Shown here: piece after piece, positions 38,121 to 46,951 of the stretch
How the letters are laid out: each line of letters starts with the position of its first letter
How positions within the stretch are numbered: the first letter of the stretch is position 1
Source of the DNA: Lacinutrix venerupis
Lineage (GTDB): Bacteria > Bacteroidota > Bacteroidia > Flavobacteriales > Flavobacteriaceae
DNA length: 64,000 nucleotides
Assembly (NCBI RefSeq): GCF_003663945.1
Contig: NZ_RCCH01000003.1
Span: 62,001-126,000, forward strand
Reading direction: 5' to 3'
Translations under genes and position numbers: made by a program
The notes under the pieces: model-generated
What the model saw: the letters and a program-made list of their open reading frames with translations, nothing else
Database searches by the model: none
Told to the model about the DNA's origin: nothing

Positions 38121-38735
38121 TATTTTTTTAGGAAACGCCTTGTTATTGAAAAATAATAAGATACCAAAACCAATTGCAATAGCAACATCTGCTATATTAA
38201 ATACAGGCTCAAAAAATATAAAATTTTCTCCTCCCAAATATGGTATCCATTCAGGTAAATTACCTTGCCACATTGGGAAATATAGCATATCTACTACATT
38301 GCCAAATAGAGCTTTGTCGTAACCTCCATCTACTGGTAAAAAAGTAGCTACCTGTCCAAAACTATCATTAAAAATTACACCATAAAAAACAGAGTCTATA
38401 ATATTTCCTAAAGCTCCAGAAAAAATAAATATTAGAGCAAAAATTAAGGTTTTAGAGTGCTTCTTTTTAATGGCGTTAACTAACCAATAACCAATGCCTA
38501 AAATGGCAAATATTCTAAAAGTAGTTAAACATAATTTTGCAGTTCTATCTCCAATAAACGGTAAAATGTCGCTTAATTTGGTTCCCCAAGCCATACCATC
38601 ATTTTCAACAAAATATATTTTAAACCAGCTAAAAACTGTTTCAGATTCGTGTAACTGAAAATGTGTTTTTATGTACATTTTACTAATCTGGTCGATTAGT
38701 AAAATTATAATAATTAAAATGGAAGCTTTTTTCAA
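38115..38735 (-). CDS. lspA: Lipoprotein signal peptidase (signal peptidase II)
   Basis: 206 aa, inner membrane aspartic protease that removes signal peptides from prolipoproteins, of which this window encodes many. Four helices; the motifs GALGNIID, GNVVDMLYF and FNIADVAIAIG carry the catalytic Asp pair. The segment between the two Asp motifs is enlarged relative to the 164 aa E. coli protein, as in other Bacteroidota. The start is TTG at 38735; no ATG precedes the first helix. A CACCTTTG near-match to the -7 box overlaps that start. Confidence 0.95.
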   Translation of the reverse strand: MKKASILIIIILLIDQISKMYIKTHFQLHESETVFSWFKIYFVENDGMAWGTKLSDILPFIGDRTAKLCLTTFRIFAILGIGYWLVNAIKKKHSKTLIFALIFIFSGALGNIIDSVFYGVIFNDSFGQVATFLPVDGGYDKALFGNVVDMLYFPMWQGNLPEWIPYLGGENFIFFEPVFNIADVAIAIGFGILLFFNNKAFPKKIL

Positions 38736-38767
38736 AGGTGTTTATATGATTTAAAGCTAAAATAAGA

Positions 38768-39391
38768 CTATTTTTTAGTTTTATGGATATTAATATTTCC
38801 GTTAATAGTGTTAATTTGTACTTGGTTTTTTCCGGAAGTTATTTTGTTATAGTTAACACTTCCTGTTTTGCTTTTAGCTTTTACTGTTGCATTAGCAGTT
38901 TCTAAATTAATATCTCCATTAAAAGTGTTGATTATTGCATTTCCTAAAAAATTAAAAATATTCGCATTGCCTTGATGTAATTCTAAAAACAATGTTTTAT
39001 AGCGCCCATATATTTTTGCAGAACCAATTTTGCTTTTAAAATATAGATTTAAATTCTCTGGAATTTCTAATAGAAGTTCAATTGAAGTTACTTTATGCAC
39101 GCTTAATTTATCGTTATAATTTTTAACTAATGGTTTGTAAATACTTGATATTATTAAAGAGTCATTTTTTATTTCTTTTAAAATAATAGTATTTAATGCA
39201 TCTTCTCCTTCTGTTCTAGAATTTATTTTTATAGTTTTATTTGTTGTTGTTTTAACATCAATTTTAAAAAAAGCATCACCTTCAATAGTAATATATTGTA
39301 TCGCATTGTTTGTTATTGTTTTTTTTTCGGTTTTTTGTGCGTTTAACCAAAAAAATGTAAATATTAATATTATAGAGATGTAATTTTTCAC
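38768..39391 (-). CDS. Exported beta-rich protein, adhesin/DUF4097-like
   Basis: 207 aa starting at a GTG. A signal peptide (IISIILIFTFFWLNAQ-type) precedes a repetitive beta-strand body (FKSKIGSAKIYGRYKTLFLE, GNANIFNFLGNAIINTFNGD, AKSKTGSVNYNKI, VQINTINGNINIH) resembling the beta-helix of DUF4097/head-GIN adhesin-like proteins. Function unknown. It lies 32 bp upstream of lspA in the same direction and may be cotranscribed with it. Confidence 0.7.
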   Translation of the reverse strand: MKNYISIILIFTFFWLNAQKTEKKTITNNAIQYITIEGDAFFKIDVKTTTNKTIKINSRTEGEDALNTIILKEIKNDSLIISSIYKPLVKNYNDKLSVHKVTSIELLLEIPENLNLYFKSKIGSAKIYGRYKTLFLELHQGNANIFNFLGNAIINTFNGDINLETANATVKAKSKTGSVNYNKITSGKNQVQINTINGNINIHKTKK

Positions 39392-39404
39392 GTTTAACTA
39401 ATGT

Positions 39405-39436
39405 ATAAAAAAACGCCAACATAAAGTTGGCGCTTG
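39405..39436 (-). terminator. Terminator of the exported nuclease gene
   Basis: CGCCAAC and GTTGGCG pair around ATAAA; the minus strand ends in seven T. It lies 22 bp after the stop at 39458. Confidence 0.8.
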
Positions 39437-39457
39437 TATATAGGTTAATTGTAAATA

Positions 39458-40513
39458 TTATTTTGTTTCCTTAATTAAATACATGTATACAGGAAAGTGG
39501 TCACTAAAGCCATCTGTAAATCCTCCATCAGCAAAACTTCTTAATGGGTAGCCTTTATAACGTCCTTTTTTATTACTTAAATAGTTTTTATTATAAATAC
39601 CTGCTTTGTAATATCTAAAAGAAGAATAATCTGTTTCTATTAAAGGCTTTGTAACCATTATTTGATCAAATAAACTCCATGCATCTCTATAAGCAGTTGT
39701 TCCTAAACCTTGCTTTTTAAACATATTAATGTATGGGTTGTAGATACCTTTAATTTTTACATTTTTTTTCTTTGCTTGAGCTTTAAGTATTCCTTTTACA
39801 CTTTCATTTGTAGGATCATCGTTTAAATCTCCCATTGTAATTATTTTAGCATAAGGATCTATTGCTTGTAAAGAGTCTATAATGTGTTTGTTTAATTTTG
39901 CAGCAGCAATACGCTTAGGGCGACTTCTTGCTTCACCTCCACTTCTAGATGGCCAGTGGTTTACTATAACATGTATAAGGTCTCCATCAAGTTTTCCAGA
40001 AACTAATAATTGGTCTCTAGTGTAAACACGTTTTTTTGTGTTATCATCGTATATTTTTAGAGTATGAGAGCTTTTAGATACTGGCTGGAATAATTCTTTT
40101 TGGTACATTAAACCCACATCAATTCCACGTCTATCTGGAGATTCAAAATGTACAATACCGTAGTCTTTGGCTAATAATAATGGATCATTAGCAACATCTT
40201 CTACTACATTAACGTTTTCAACCTCACAAATTCCAATAATGGCAGGAGCATTTCCTGTTGTTTCTGCTCCAATATCAGAAATAACGCGAGCCATGTTATG
40301 TACTTTCTTTTTGTAAATTTCTTCACGATTTGCTTTAATTTCCATCATAGGACTTGCTTCATCGTTTTTTTCAGGGTCATTTACGGTATCAAACAAGTTC
40401 TCAAGATTATAAAAAGCCACAGTGTGAATTTTATACTTCTTTTCTTCTTGAGCATTAACGCTTATAAAAGCTGTAATAAGCGCGATTGTAAGCCATAGAT
40501 TTAAATTTTTCAT
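39458..40513 (-). CDS. Exported endonuclease/exonuclease/phosphatase family protein
   Basis: 351 aa. The signal peptide ends SVNAQ, so the protein leaves the cytoplasm. EEP (DNase I-like) fold: VAFYNLENLFDTVND with the first metal-site Asn/Glu, IGICEVEN with the catalytic Glu, HVIVNHWPSRSGGEARSRP, TMGDLNDDPTN with the Asp-x-Asn pair, and GFSDHFPVYMYL with the final Asp-His. All catalytic elements are present. Nuclease and phosphodiesterase activity are both possible in the family. It is divergent from the TBDT/DUF5689 pair across a 141-bp promoter region. Confidence 0.9.
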   Translation of the reverse strand: MKNLNLWLTIALITAFISVNAQEEKKYKIHTVAFYNLENLFDTVNDPEKNDEASPMMEIKANREEIYKKKVHNMARVISDIGAETTGNAPAIIGICEVENVNVVEDVANDPLLLAKDYGIVHFESPDRRGIDVGLMYQKELFQPVSKSSHTLKIYDDNTKKRVYTRDQLLVSGKLDGDLIHVIVNHWPSRSGGEARSRPKRIAAAKLNKHIIDSLQAIDPYAKIITMGDLNDDPTNESVKGILKAQAKKKNVKIKGIYNPYINMFKKQGLGTTAYRDAWSLFDQIMVTKPLIETDYSSFRYYKAGIYNKNYLSNKKGRYKGYPLRSFADGGFTDGFSDHFPVYMYLIKETK

Positions 40514-40560
40514 TAGTTATAATGTTATGTTTATGTTATGCGTACGTTCAAATTTCCTGC

Positions 40561-40568
40561 CAAAGGTA
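40561..40568 (-). promoter_or_regulatory. -7 promoter box for the exported nuclease gene
   Basis: The minus strand reads TACCTTTG, an exact TAnnTTTG match, 47 nt before the ATG at 40513. Confidence 0.55.
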
Positions 40569-40588
40569 AATGTTTCTAATAAATAATG

Positions 40589-40596
40589 TAACTTTG
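40589..40596 (+). promoter_or_regulatory. -7 promoter box for the TBDT/DUF5689 operon
   Basis: TAACTTTG is an exact match, 58 nt before the ATG at 40655. It sits 20 bp from the divergent nuclease box, so each promoter's -33 region overlaps the other's -7 box. Confidence 0.55.
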
Positions 40597-40654
40597 CACG
40601 CCTTAAATAACTATTATTTAATGTGTAAATTATTTTTAACTATCTATTTCTAAC

Positions 40655-43438
40655 ATGAAAAAAATTATTTTTATTTTTTTATTCGGAATGTTTTCTGTCC
40701 TAACAGCTTTCGCTCAAGACACTATTGTAAAAGGTAGCGTTAAGGACGCTGTTACAGATGAACCACTTCCAGATGTAACAATTACTGTTGAGGAAACAGG
40801 ACAAGCTGAAAAGACAGATGGTCTTGGTCAGTTTCAATTTAGCCAGCCAATTCCTTTTGGAGAGCAAATGCTAAAAATTACTAAACCAGGGTTTCTGCCA
40901 AAAAGATATCCTATTATTGTAAATGAAGGTCAAACTGTTGATATTCAAGACATGACTCTTGAGGTAGACAAAGGCAGTCAAGTAGATTTGTTTACAATTA
41001 CACTTTCTGATGATGAATTAAATGATGATACAAGTGGTTCTGATAATATTTCAGGATTATTATCATCTTCTTTAGACATTTTTCAACGTACAGCGGCTTT
41101 CGAATTTAGCTCATCTTTCTTTAGAGTAAGAGGATTAGATTCAGATAACGGTACTGTTTTAATTAACGGTATTAAAATGAATAAATTTGATACTGGAAGA
41201 CCACAATGGAGTAATTGGGGAGGACTAAATGATGTTGTAAGAAACCAAGAGTTTTCTCAAGGTCTATCGCCTTCAGCATATACATTTGGTGGTGTTTTAG
41301 GAGCTACAAATATAAACACTAAAGCATCTTCTTATAGAGAAGGTGGACGTGTAACATACTCATCTTCTAACAGAAGTTATACAAACCGTTTAATGGCTAG
41401 CTACTCTTCTGGCTTAATGGAAGATGGATGGGCATATACAATTATGCTTGGACGCCGTTGGGGAGACGAAGGTTACCAAGACGCTTCACTTTACGACTCT
41501 AACTCGTTTTTTGCATCTGTAGAGAAAGTAATTAACGATAAGCATAGTATAAACTTTACTTCAATTTATGCACCTAATAGAAGAGGAAAATCTTCAGCAA
41601 ATACACAAGAAGTTTACGATTTAAAAGGTATTAAGTATAACGAATATTGGGGATACTTAGACGGAGAGAAAAAGAACTCACGTATTAAAGAGGTAGAAGA
41701 GCCAATTATAATGTTAAATCATACTTGGGATATGTCATCTAAAACAGCATTAAATACAAACATTGGATACCAATTTGGAAAAGTTGGTAACAGTCGTTTA
41801 GATTATGCTGGTGGTGCAAATCCAAGTCCAGCTTATTACCAAGATTTACCAAGTGATTATTTAGAAGACGGAGATTTAGCTGGAGCTTATTTAGCAGAAC
41901 AAGAGTTTTTAAATGATGGACAAATTGATTGGGAAAGAATTATTGATGCCAATTTAACAAACAATGTATCTGGAACAAATGCAGCATACACTTTGTATGA
42001 AGATAGAAATGACGATAAGCAATTAACAGTTAACACTATTTTTAATACAGAATTAAATGAAAACATCTTATTTCATGCTGGTGCAAACTATAGAAAATTA
42101 GATTCTGAAAATTTCGCAGAAATAATTGATTTATTAGGAAGTACAACAGGAGTTTCTAATGTAGATAACTTTAGCCAGAATAACTTTGATGAAAACAATC
42201 CAGGTTATGTGGCTTACGAAGGAGATAAGTTTAGATACAACTATAATATTTATGTAAACGAATTATCTGGTTTTGCACAAGCACAGTTTAAATACAATAA
42301 AGTAGATTTTTACTTAGCTGGAAGTTTAACAAAAACAGATTACCAAAGAGAAGGTTTATTTGAAAACGGAAATAACGTTGGTAACTCTTTTGGAAAAGGA
42401 GATAAATTAGAATTTACTGGAGTTGGAGCAAAAGCAGGATTTACATATAAAATTACTGGTAAGCATTTATTAGATTTTAATGGAGGTTATATTACAAAAG
42501 CACCATCTATTAGAAACACTTATACAAACTCAAGAGAAAGCCATGATTATGTTGGTGTAAGATTTGGTGAAAAAGAAGAAGGAATCGATATTACTGAAGA
42601 AAAAGTAACATCTTTTGATGCAAGTTATATTTTTAGATCTCCTATAATAAAAGCAAAATTAACAGGTTTTTATACTAAAATAGAAGATGCTAACGAAATC
42701 TCATTTTTCTTTACTCAAGGAAGTAACACAGGATTTATTCAAGAAGTATTAACTGGAGTAGAAAAAAAGCATATTGGAGGAGAATTAGGTATAGAAGCAC
42801 AAATAACACCAACTATTAAGTTAAAAGGTGCTGCTTCTGTAGGACAATATACTTACGATAACAACCCTAATTTATATATTAACTCAACATCAGAAGATTT
42901 TGTAGATACACAAAATGGAGAAGATGTTAACCTTGTAACAGATGTTACTACATCAAACTTAAAAGATTATAAAGTAGCTGGTGGACCACAAACAGCATAC
43001 TCTGTAGGTTTTGAATATAGAGACCCAGATTACTGGTGGTTTGGAGCAACAGCAAACTTTTTTGATAATGCATATGTAGACATTAGTCCATTAGCAAGAT
43101 CTAATGCATTTTATACAGATGCAGATGGATTACCGTATAACGATTATGATCCAGAAGTAGCAAAAGAGCTATTAAAACAAGAAAAATTTGATAACTATAT
43201 GGTTGTTAATCTTGTAGGAGGAAAATCATGGAAAATTGGAGATAAATATATCGGGTTCTTTGCAAGTGTAGGAAACCTATTAGATAAGGAATATAAAACA
43301 GGTGGTTACGAGCAAGGTAGACGTGCAGATTATAGAGCATTAAGAGACGATGTTAATTTAGAGAAAAGAGTCTTTGGAGCTAAATATTGGTACGGTAGAG
43401 GTGCTAATTACTTTGTAAATGTGTATCTTAGATTTTAA
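40655..43438 (+). CDS. TonB-dependent receptor with CarboxypepD_reg-like domain
   Basis: 927 aa. Signal peptide ending TAFAQ, carboxypeptidase-regulatory-like domain (about 22-110; VKGSVKDAVTDEPLPDVTI), plug (about 125-230; FFRVRGLDSDNGTVLINGIK) and a barrel ending ANYFVNVYLRF. A Tyr/Asn-rich barrel is typical. It is a paralogue of the receptor at 21008-23584. The DUF5689 lipoprotein follows by 36 bp and a nuclease is divergent, so import of nucleic acid fragments is a testable guess. Confidence 0.9.
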   Translation: MKKIIFIFLFGMFSVLTAFAQDTIVKGSVKDAVTDEPLPDVTITVEETGQAEKTDGLGQFQFSQPIPFGEQMLKITKPGFLPKRYPIIVNEGQTVDIQDMTLEVDKGSQVDLFTITLSDDELNDDTSGSDNISGLLSSSLDIFQRTAAFEFSSSFFRVRGLDSDNGTVLINGIKMNKFDTGRPQWSNWGGLNDVVRNQEFSQGLSPSAYTFGGVLGATNINTKASSYREGGRVTYSSSNRSYTNRLMASYSSGLMEDGWAYTIMLGRRWGDEGYQDASLYDSNSFFASVEKVINDKHSINFTSIYAPNRRGKSSANTQEVYDLKGIKYNEYWGYLDGEKKNSRIKEVEEPIIMLNHTWDMSSKTALNTNIGYQFGKVGNSRLDYAGGANPSPAYYQDLPSDYLEDGDLAGAYLAEQEFLNDGQIDWERIIDANLTNNVSGTNAAYTLYEDRNDDKQLTVNTIFNTELNENILFHAGANYRKLDSENFAEIIDLLGSTTGVSNVDNFSQNNFDENNPGYVAYEGDKFRYNYNIYVNELSGFAQAQFKYNKVDFYLAGSLTKTDYQREGLFENGNNVGNSFGKGDKLEFTGVGAKAGFTYKITGKHLLDFNGGYITKAPSIRNTYTNSRESHDYVGVRFGEKEEGIDITEEKVTSFDASYIFRSPIIKAKLTGFYTKIEDANEISFFFTQGSNTGFIQEVLTGVEKKHIGGELGIEAQITPTIKLKGAASVGQYTYDNNPNLYINSTSEDFVDTQNGEDVNLVTDVTTSNLKDYKVAGGPQTAYSVGFEYRDPDYWWFGATANFFDNAYVDISPLARSNAFYTDADGLPYNDYDPEVAKELLKQEKFDNYMVVNLVGGKSWKIGDKYIGFFASVGNLLDKEYKTGGYEQGRRADYRALRDDVNLEKRVFGAKYWYGRGANYFVNVYLRF

Positions 43439-43474
43439 AAAAAAGAAAAATTAATAATTATTAACATTACGATT

Positions 43475-44893
43475 ATGAAAACGAATAAATTAATAACATT
43501 AGCATTAAGTTTTATGGCTTTAATAGCTATAACTTCTTGTGTAGAAGACGATGATTACGCAGTACCAAATATTCTTGGAACTGAAGAAAATAAAGCCTTA
43601 GCTAATATGTTAGCAACTTCTACAGAGGTTGATTTTGAATATGCAAAAAACTTGTATAATTCAGATCCTAATAACGATGGAGATAATGATGATGCAATTC
43701 CTTTTGAAGTAGAAAATGATATTTATATAAAAGGATACATAAGTTCTTCTGATGCTACAGGAAACTTCTTTAAAGAATTTTACATTCAAAATAAAGCTGA
43801 AAATCCTACAAGCGCTTTTAAAGTAGCTATCGACCAAACAGATACTTACAACCAATTTAATAAAGGACGTGAAGTTTATATAAACTTAAAAGGACTTTAT
43901 ATTGGAGAAGAAAGAACAGGAAGTGGAGTTATTACTATTGGTGGTACTACAGAATTTGATAGTTTTGGTGGTACAGTAGATAGAGTAAATCAAAATCAAA
44001 TTAAAACTAATATTTTACGTTCAGAAACAACAGTAGAGCTTACACCTTTAACAGTTGCTTTTGCTGATATTACAGATGCTATAGTAGGTGTTTTTGTACA
44101 GGTAGATAATGTAGAATTTGCAGACGATTTAAATGGTGAACGTTATTTTGATGCTGTTGAGGTTTTTGATACACAACGTACATTACAAGCTTGTGGAGGT
44201 TTTGACTACTCAGAAATTAGTTTAGAAACAAGTAGTTTTTCTACTTTTAAAGAAGAACTTTTACCAACAGGAAATGGTTCTTTAAGAGCAGTAGTAAGTA
44301 AAACTTTCGATGGTAGTACACATGTATTAGCATTAAACACTACTGACGATGTAATGTTAGATAATGCACGTTGTTCATTATTTAATATCGATGATTTTAC
44401 AGTAACTTTTGAAGAAGATTTCGAGAATTTTGGAGGATTAACAAACGAAGGTTGGACAAATGTAAACATTAGTGGAACAAGTACAGATTGGTTTATTAGT
44501 GGTTTCGATAACAATGATTATGCTAGAATTTCTGCTTTCTCTTCAAACAATTCAGAGGCTAATGTGTGGTTAGTTACACCAGCAATTACTTTAGATGCAG
44601 GTTCAGACGCTATATTAACTTTCGACCTTGAAATTGCATATTCAAACGGTATTATATTATCTGCATACATCTCAGAAGATTTTACAGGAGATCCAGAAAC
44701 AGCAACATGGGAACCATTAAATGCTGCAATTCCTTATGGAGTAACTAATACATTTGGTGGTTTAGAGCCAATTAGTGCTATTGATATTTCTGCTTACAGT
44801 GGAGACGTACATATTGGTTTCTTTTATGAAGGTTCAGACCCAAGTGCAACAACTAGATATCATATTGATAACGTAAGAGTATTAAGTAATTAA
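43475..44893 (+). CDS. DUF5689 and choice-of-anchor-J lipoprotein
   Basis: 472 aa. Lipobox AITSC with Cys22 followed by VEDDDY, an acidic tail fitting surface export. DUF5689, an OB-like domain, spans about 60-295 (IYIKGYISSSDATGNFFKEF, GREVYINLKGLYIG). A choice-of-anchor-J beta-sandwich follows (about 308-470; VTFEEDFENFGGLTNEGWTN, WLVTPAITLDAGSDAIL, YHIDNVRVL). DUF5689 has an OB-like fold known for nucleic acid binding in other proteins, which fits the nuclease next door (inference). Likely the surface partner of the preceding TBDT. Confidence 0.88.
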   Translation: MKTNKLITLALSFMALIAITSCVEDDDYAVPNILGTEENKALANMLATSTEVDFEYAKNLYNSDPNNDGDNDDAIPFEVENDIYIKGYISSSDATGNFFKEFYIQNKAENPTSAFKVAIDQTDTYNQFNKGREVYINLKGLYIGEERTGSGVITIGGTTEFDSFGGTVDRVNQNQIKTNILRSETTVELTPLTVAFADITDAIVGVFVQVDNVEFADDLNGERYFDAVEVFDTQRTLQACGGFDYSEISLETSSFSTFKEELLPTGNGSLRAVVSKTFDGSTHVLALNTTDDVMLDNARCSLFNIDDFTVTFEEDFENFGGLTNEGWTNVNISGTSTDWFISGFDNNDYARISAFSSNNSEANVWLVTPAITLDAGSDAILTFDLEIAYSNGIILSAYISEDFTGDPETATWEPLNAAIPYGVTNTFGGLEPISAIDISAYSGDVHIGFFYEGSDPSATTRYHIDNVRVLSN

Positions 44894-44911
44894 AATATAT
44901 TTTAAATTAAT

Positions 44912-44946
44912 AAAAAACCTGATAGAACATTCTATCAGGTTTTTTA
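44912..44946 (+). terminator. Terminator after the DUF5689 gene
   Basis: AAAAACCTGATAGA and TCTATCAGGTTTTT pair around a 4-nt loop, 19 bp after the stop. Its T-run abuts the -7-like box of the next gene. Confidence 0.9.
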
Positions 44947-44956
44947 CTTTTATAGC

Positions 44957-45334
44957 ATGACTATTTTCGATCAAATTTTTTACTTCGTATTTTCTAAGTA
45001 TAAAAAACAATACAAACAAAAAGCAAATAATATAGCCTTATATTATACTTCTCTTTTACAAATAACAATAGCCTTTTTATTAGGCTGTTTTTTTGCAGCT
45101 TTTTTTAGTAACATGCATGTAAATGCAATGTCTAGTGATAAAGCTTGGATATTGTTTGTAATGTTATCCATAGGTATTCATTTTAAGAACTGGATAACTT
45201 ATAATGGTAATACCAGAAAAGTAATGAATGCTAAATTCAATAAAAAAAAGTCGCCAAAATATAATATTTCTTTACTTATAGCACTTCCTTTTATATGTAT
45301 TGCTATGGGCTTAATATTACTACAATCCTTATAA
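44957..45334 (+). CDS. Small membrane protein of unknown function
   Basis: 125 aa, family not recognised. Three hydrophobic helices (about 28-52, 62-78, 102-124) with Lys-rich loops (KYKKQYKQKANN, KFNKKKSPKYN). TACTTTTA, one mismatch from the -7 consensus, ends 4 nt before the ATG. The base composition matches its neighbours, so there is no sign of recent transfer. Confidence 0.65.
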   Translation: MTIFDQIFYFVFSKYKKQYKQKANNIALYYTSLLQITIAFLLGCFFAAFFSNMHVNAMSSDKAWILFVMLSIGIHFKNWITYNGNTRKVMNAKFNKKKSPKYNISLLIALPFICIAMGLILLQSL

Positions 45335-45411
45335 ATTACCATCTTAGGTTTATTTATAACATATATATTTATACTTATAAAAAATTAGTATATACTTAAC
45401 AAATAATCGCA

Positions 45412-45419
45412 TACCTTTG
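45412..45419 (+). promoter_or_regulatory. -7 promoter box for the small exported protein gene
   Basis: TACCTTTG is an exact match, 21 nt before the ATG at 45441. It covers the earlier in-frame TTG at 45417, ruling that out as a start. Confidence 0.55.
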
Positions 45420-45440
45420 TGCTTTAAATGTTGTGTTACA

Positions 45441-45785
45441 ATGGCAAAGTTTAACTATATAGTTATAACGCTTTTATTAGCTATATCTTCTTTCTTTTTT
45501 ACAGAAAGTGATACTGCTATTGTACAAAAAAATAGTACGCCAAAAAGTACAGTACAATCAAGTTCTTTATTTAATAATCAAGGTGTAATTGAAAACTCTC
45601 AAATAGATTTTTCAATTAATCTGTCTCAAGAAGAAAATATTACATTTTTTAAACTATTAGGTTTAATAAATGTAGTTTTTAAAGAGGAACAAGAAAATTA
45701 TTTGTTTTATCAAAAAACAAGTAATCTTATTAACGTTGCTCTAACTACAAAAATAATTATTTTTCCATTTCATTGGTTTACATAA
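45441..45785 (+). CDS. Small exported or membrane-anchored protein, unknown
   Basis: 114 aa from the ATG at 45441. N-terminal hydrophobic signal (MAKFNYIVITLLLAISSFFF), a Ser/Gln/Asn-rich middle, and a hydrophobic end (NVALTTKIIIFPFHWFT). No family recognised. A good promoter box upstream and normal codon use support it as a real gene. The 87 bp to the next gene contain nothing notable. Confidence 0.6.
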   Translation: MAKFNYIVITLLLAISSFFFTESDTAIVQKNSTPKSTVQSSSLFNNQGVIENSQIDFSINLSQEENITFFKLLGLINVVFKEEQENYLFYQKTSNLINVALTTKIIIFPFHWFT

Positions 45786-45872
45786 AAGCATTATTTACTT
45801 AAAAACTATTGCATCACTATACTTTTTAATGAGTTTAGTGTTGATTTACTATACATTAAATCTAAATAAACA

Positions 45873-46367
45873 ATGAAATTATCACTTACAGTATTAGAGA
45901 TACTAGTAGTATCTTGTGTTTTTGTACCTTTTTTTATATTTATCTATAAAGGACTCAATAGCACATCAAAAACAAAAAATAAAGCCGAAAAAATAACTAA
46001 AGCCAATGGCTTTAATTATAAATTAAAAGAAGTTTGGAATAATAAATATATTGGTTTAGCAGAAGAAAACAATATGTTAACTTATATTCAATTTAATAAA
46101 GAAGACGATAAGATATTTAATATAAATCTTTCTAAAGTTAAATCTTGCGAATTGATTTCAGACTATAAAAAAGGAAAAGATAAAGTAACAAGATTACAGT
46201 ATTTAGAATTGAGAATAACATTTCTTCCTATGCAAGATGAAGATAAAGTCTTGTCATTTTTTAATAATCAAGAAGCCTTTATGGAAAATTACGAATTACA
46301 AAGAATTAAAAAGTGGCATAAGTTAATTAATAGTAATATTAATATGGATTTAAAAAAAGCATCTTAA
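45873..46367 (+). CDS. Membrane-anchored protein of unknown function
   Basis: 164 aa. One N-terminal helix (about 5-27), then a soluble domain of about 130 residues (AEENNMLTYIQFNKEDDKIF, KVTRLQYLELRITF) rich in Lys and Asp. It looks like a cytoplasmic sensor or PH-like beta domain, but I cannot assign it. Followed by a strong bidirectional terminator. Confidence 0.65.
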   Translation: MKLSLTVLEILVVSCVFVPFFIFIYKGLNSTSKTKNKAEKITKANGFNYKLKEVWNNKYIGLAEENNMLTYIQFNKEDDKIFNINLSKVKSCELISDYKKGKDKVTRLQYLELRITFLPMQDEDKVLSFFNNQEAFMENYELQRIKKWHKLINSNINMDLKKAS

Positions 46368-46383
46368 TATTTAAATAGTTACT

Positions 46384-46424
46384 AAAAAAAGCATCAATTT
46401 TATTTTAAGATTGATGCTTTTTTA
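46384..46424. terminator. Bidirectional terminator between convergent genes
   Basis: AAAAAAGCATCAAT and ATTGATGCTTTTTT pair around a 12-nt loop, between the stops at 46367 (+) and 46432 (-). Confidence 0.88.
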
Positions 46425-46431
46425 TTGTTAG

Positions 46432-46899
46432 TTACCACTTACAGTATGGTGTTTTACTTAACTGTGAGTTATAATATTTAGTCTCTCCTGTAACTTCTTT
46501 ACCTAACCAATTTGGTTTTGTGAAGCTTTCTTTTTCTGTTGATAATTCTACCTCTGCAACAATTAGGCCTGCATTATCTTCAAAAAACTCATCGACTTCA
46601 AAAATATGGTTGTCAACTTTTATTTCATAACGAATTTTATCAATTATACCTTTTTTGCAAAGTTTTAAGAGCGGTTCAGCTTCGTCTTTAGTAATTTCTT
46701 TTTCCCATTCAAAACGCGACAATCCATTTTTAGAAGACGCTCCTTTTACTGTTAGAAACCCAGTATTACCTTTTAGTCTAACACGAACAGTACGCTTTTT
46801 ATTTGTGCTTAAAAAACCTTGAACAATTCTAGTTTGCTTAAAAGCATAACTTTTAAAAGCGTTATTTTTTACTAAAAATTTGCGTTCTATTTCAATCAT
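46432..46899 (-). CDS. CYTH domain protein (triphosphate tunnel metalloenzyme)
   Basis: 155 aa, single CYTH domain. The signature ExExK is at the N-terminus (EIERK, residues 3-7), followed by the tunnel strands TVRVRLKGNTGFLTVKG, RFEWEKEI and IVAEVELSTEKE. Bacterial members hydrolyse inorganic triphosphate or bind polyphosphate-like anions; the residues needed are present. Monocistronic and divergent from dinB. Confidence 0.92.
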   Translation of the reverse strand: MIEIERKFLVKNNAFKSYAFKQTRIVQGFLSTNKKRTVRVRLKGNTGFLTVKGASSKNGLSRFEWEKEITKDEAEPLLKLCKKGIIDKIRYEIKVDNHIFEVDEFFEDNAGLIVAEVELSTEKESFTKPNWLGKEVTGETKYYNSQLSKTPYCKW

Positions 46900-46939
46900 T
46901 TTAAAATTTATTATAGATTATTGCGTACTTAATAATTAG

Positions 46940-46947
46940 TAAATTTA
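46940..46947 (+). promoter_or_regulatory. Near-consensus -7 box 4 nt before the dinB start
   Basis: TAAATTTA differs from TAnnTTTG in the last base. A TTG at 46921-46923 lies 16 nt upstream and could serve as the -33 element. CAGC and then ATG follow. Confidence 0.35.
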
Positions 46948-46951
46948 CAGC

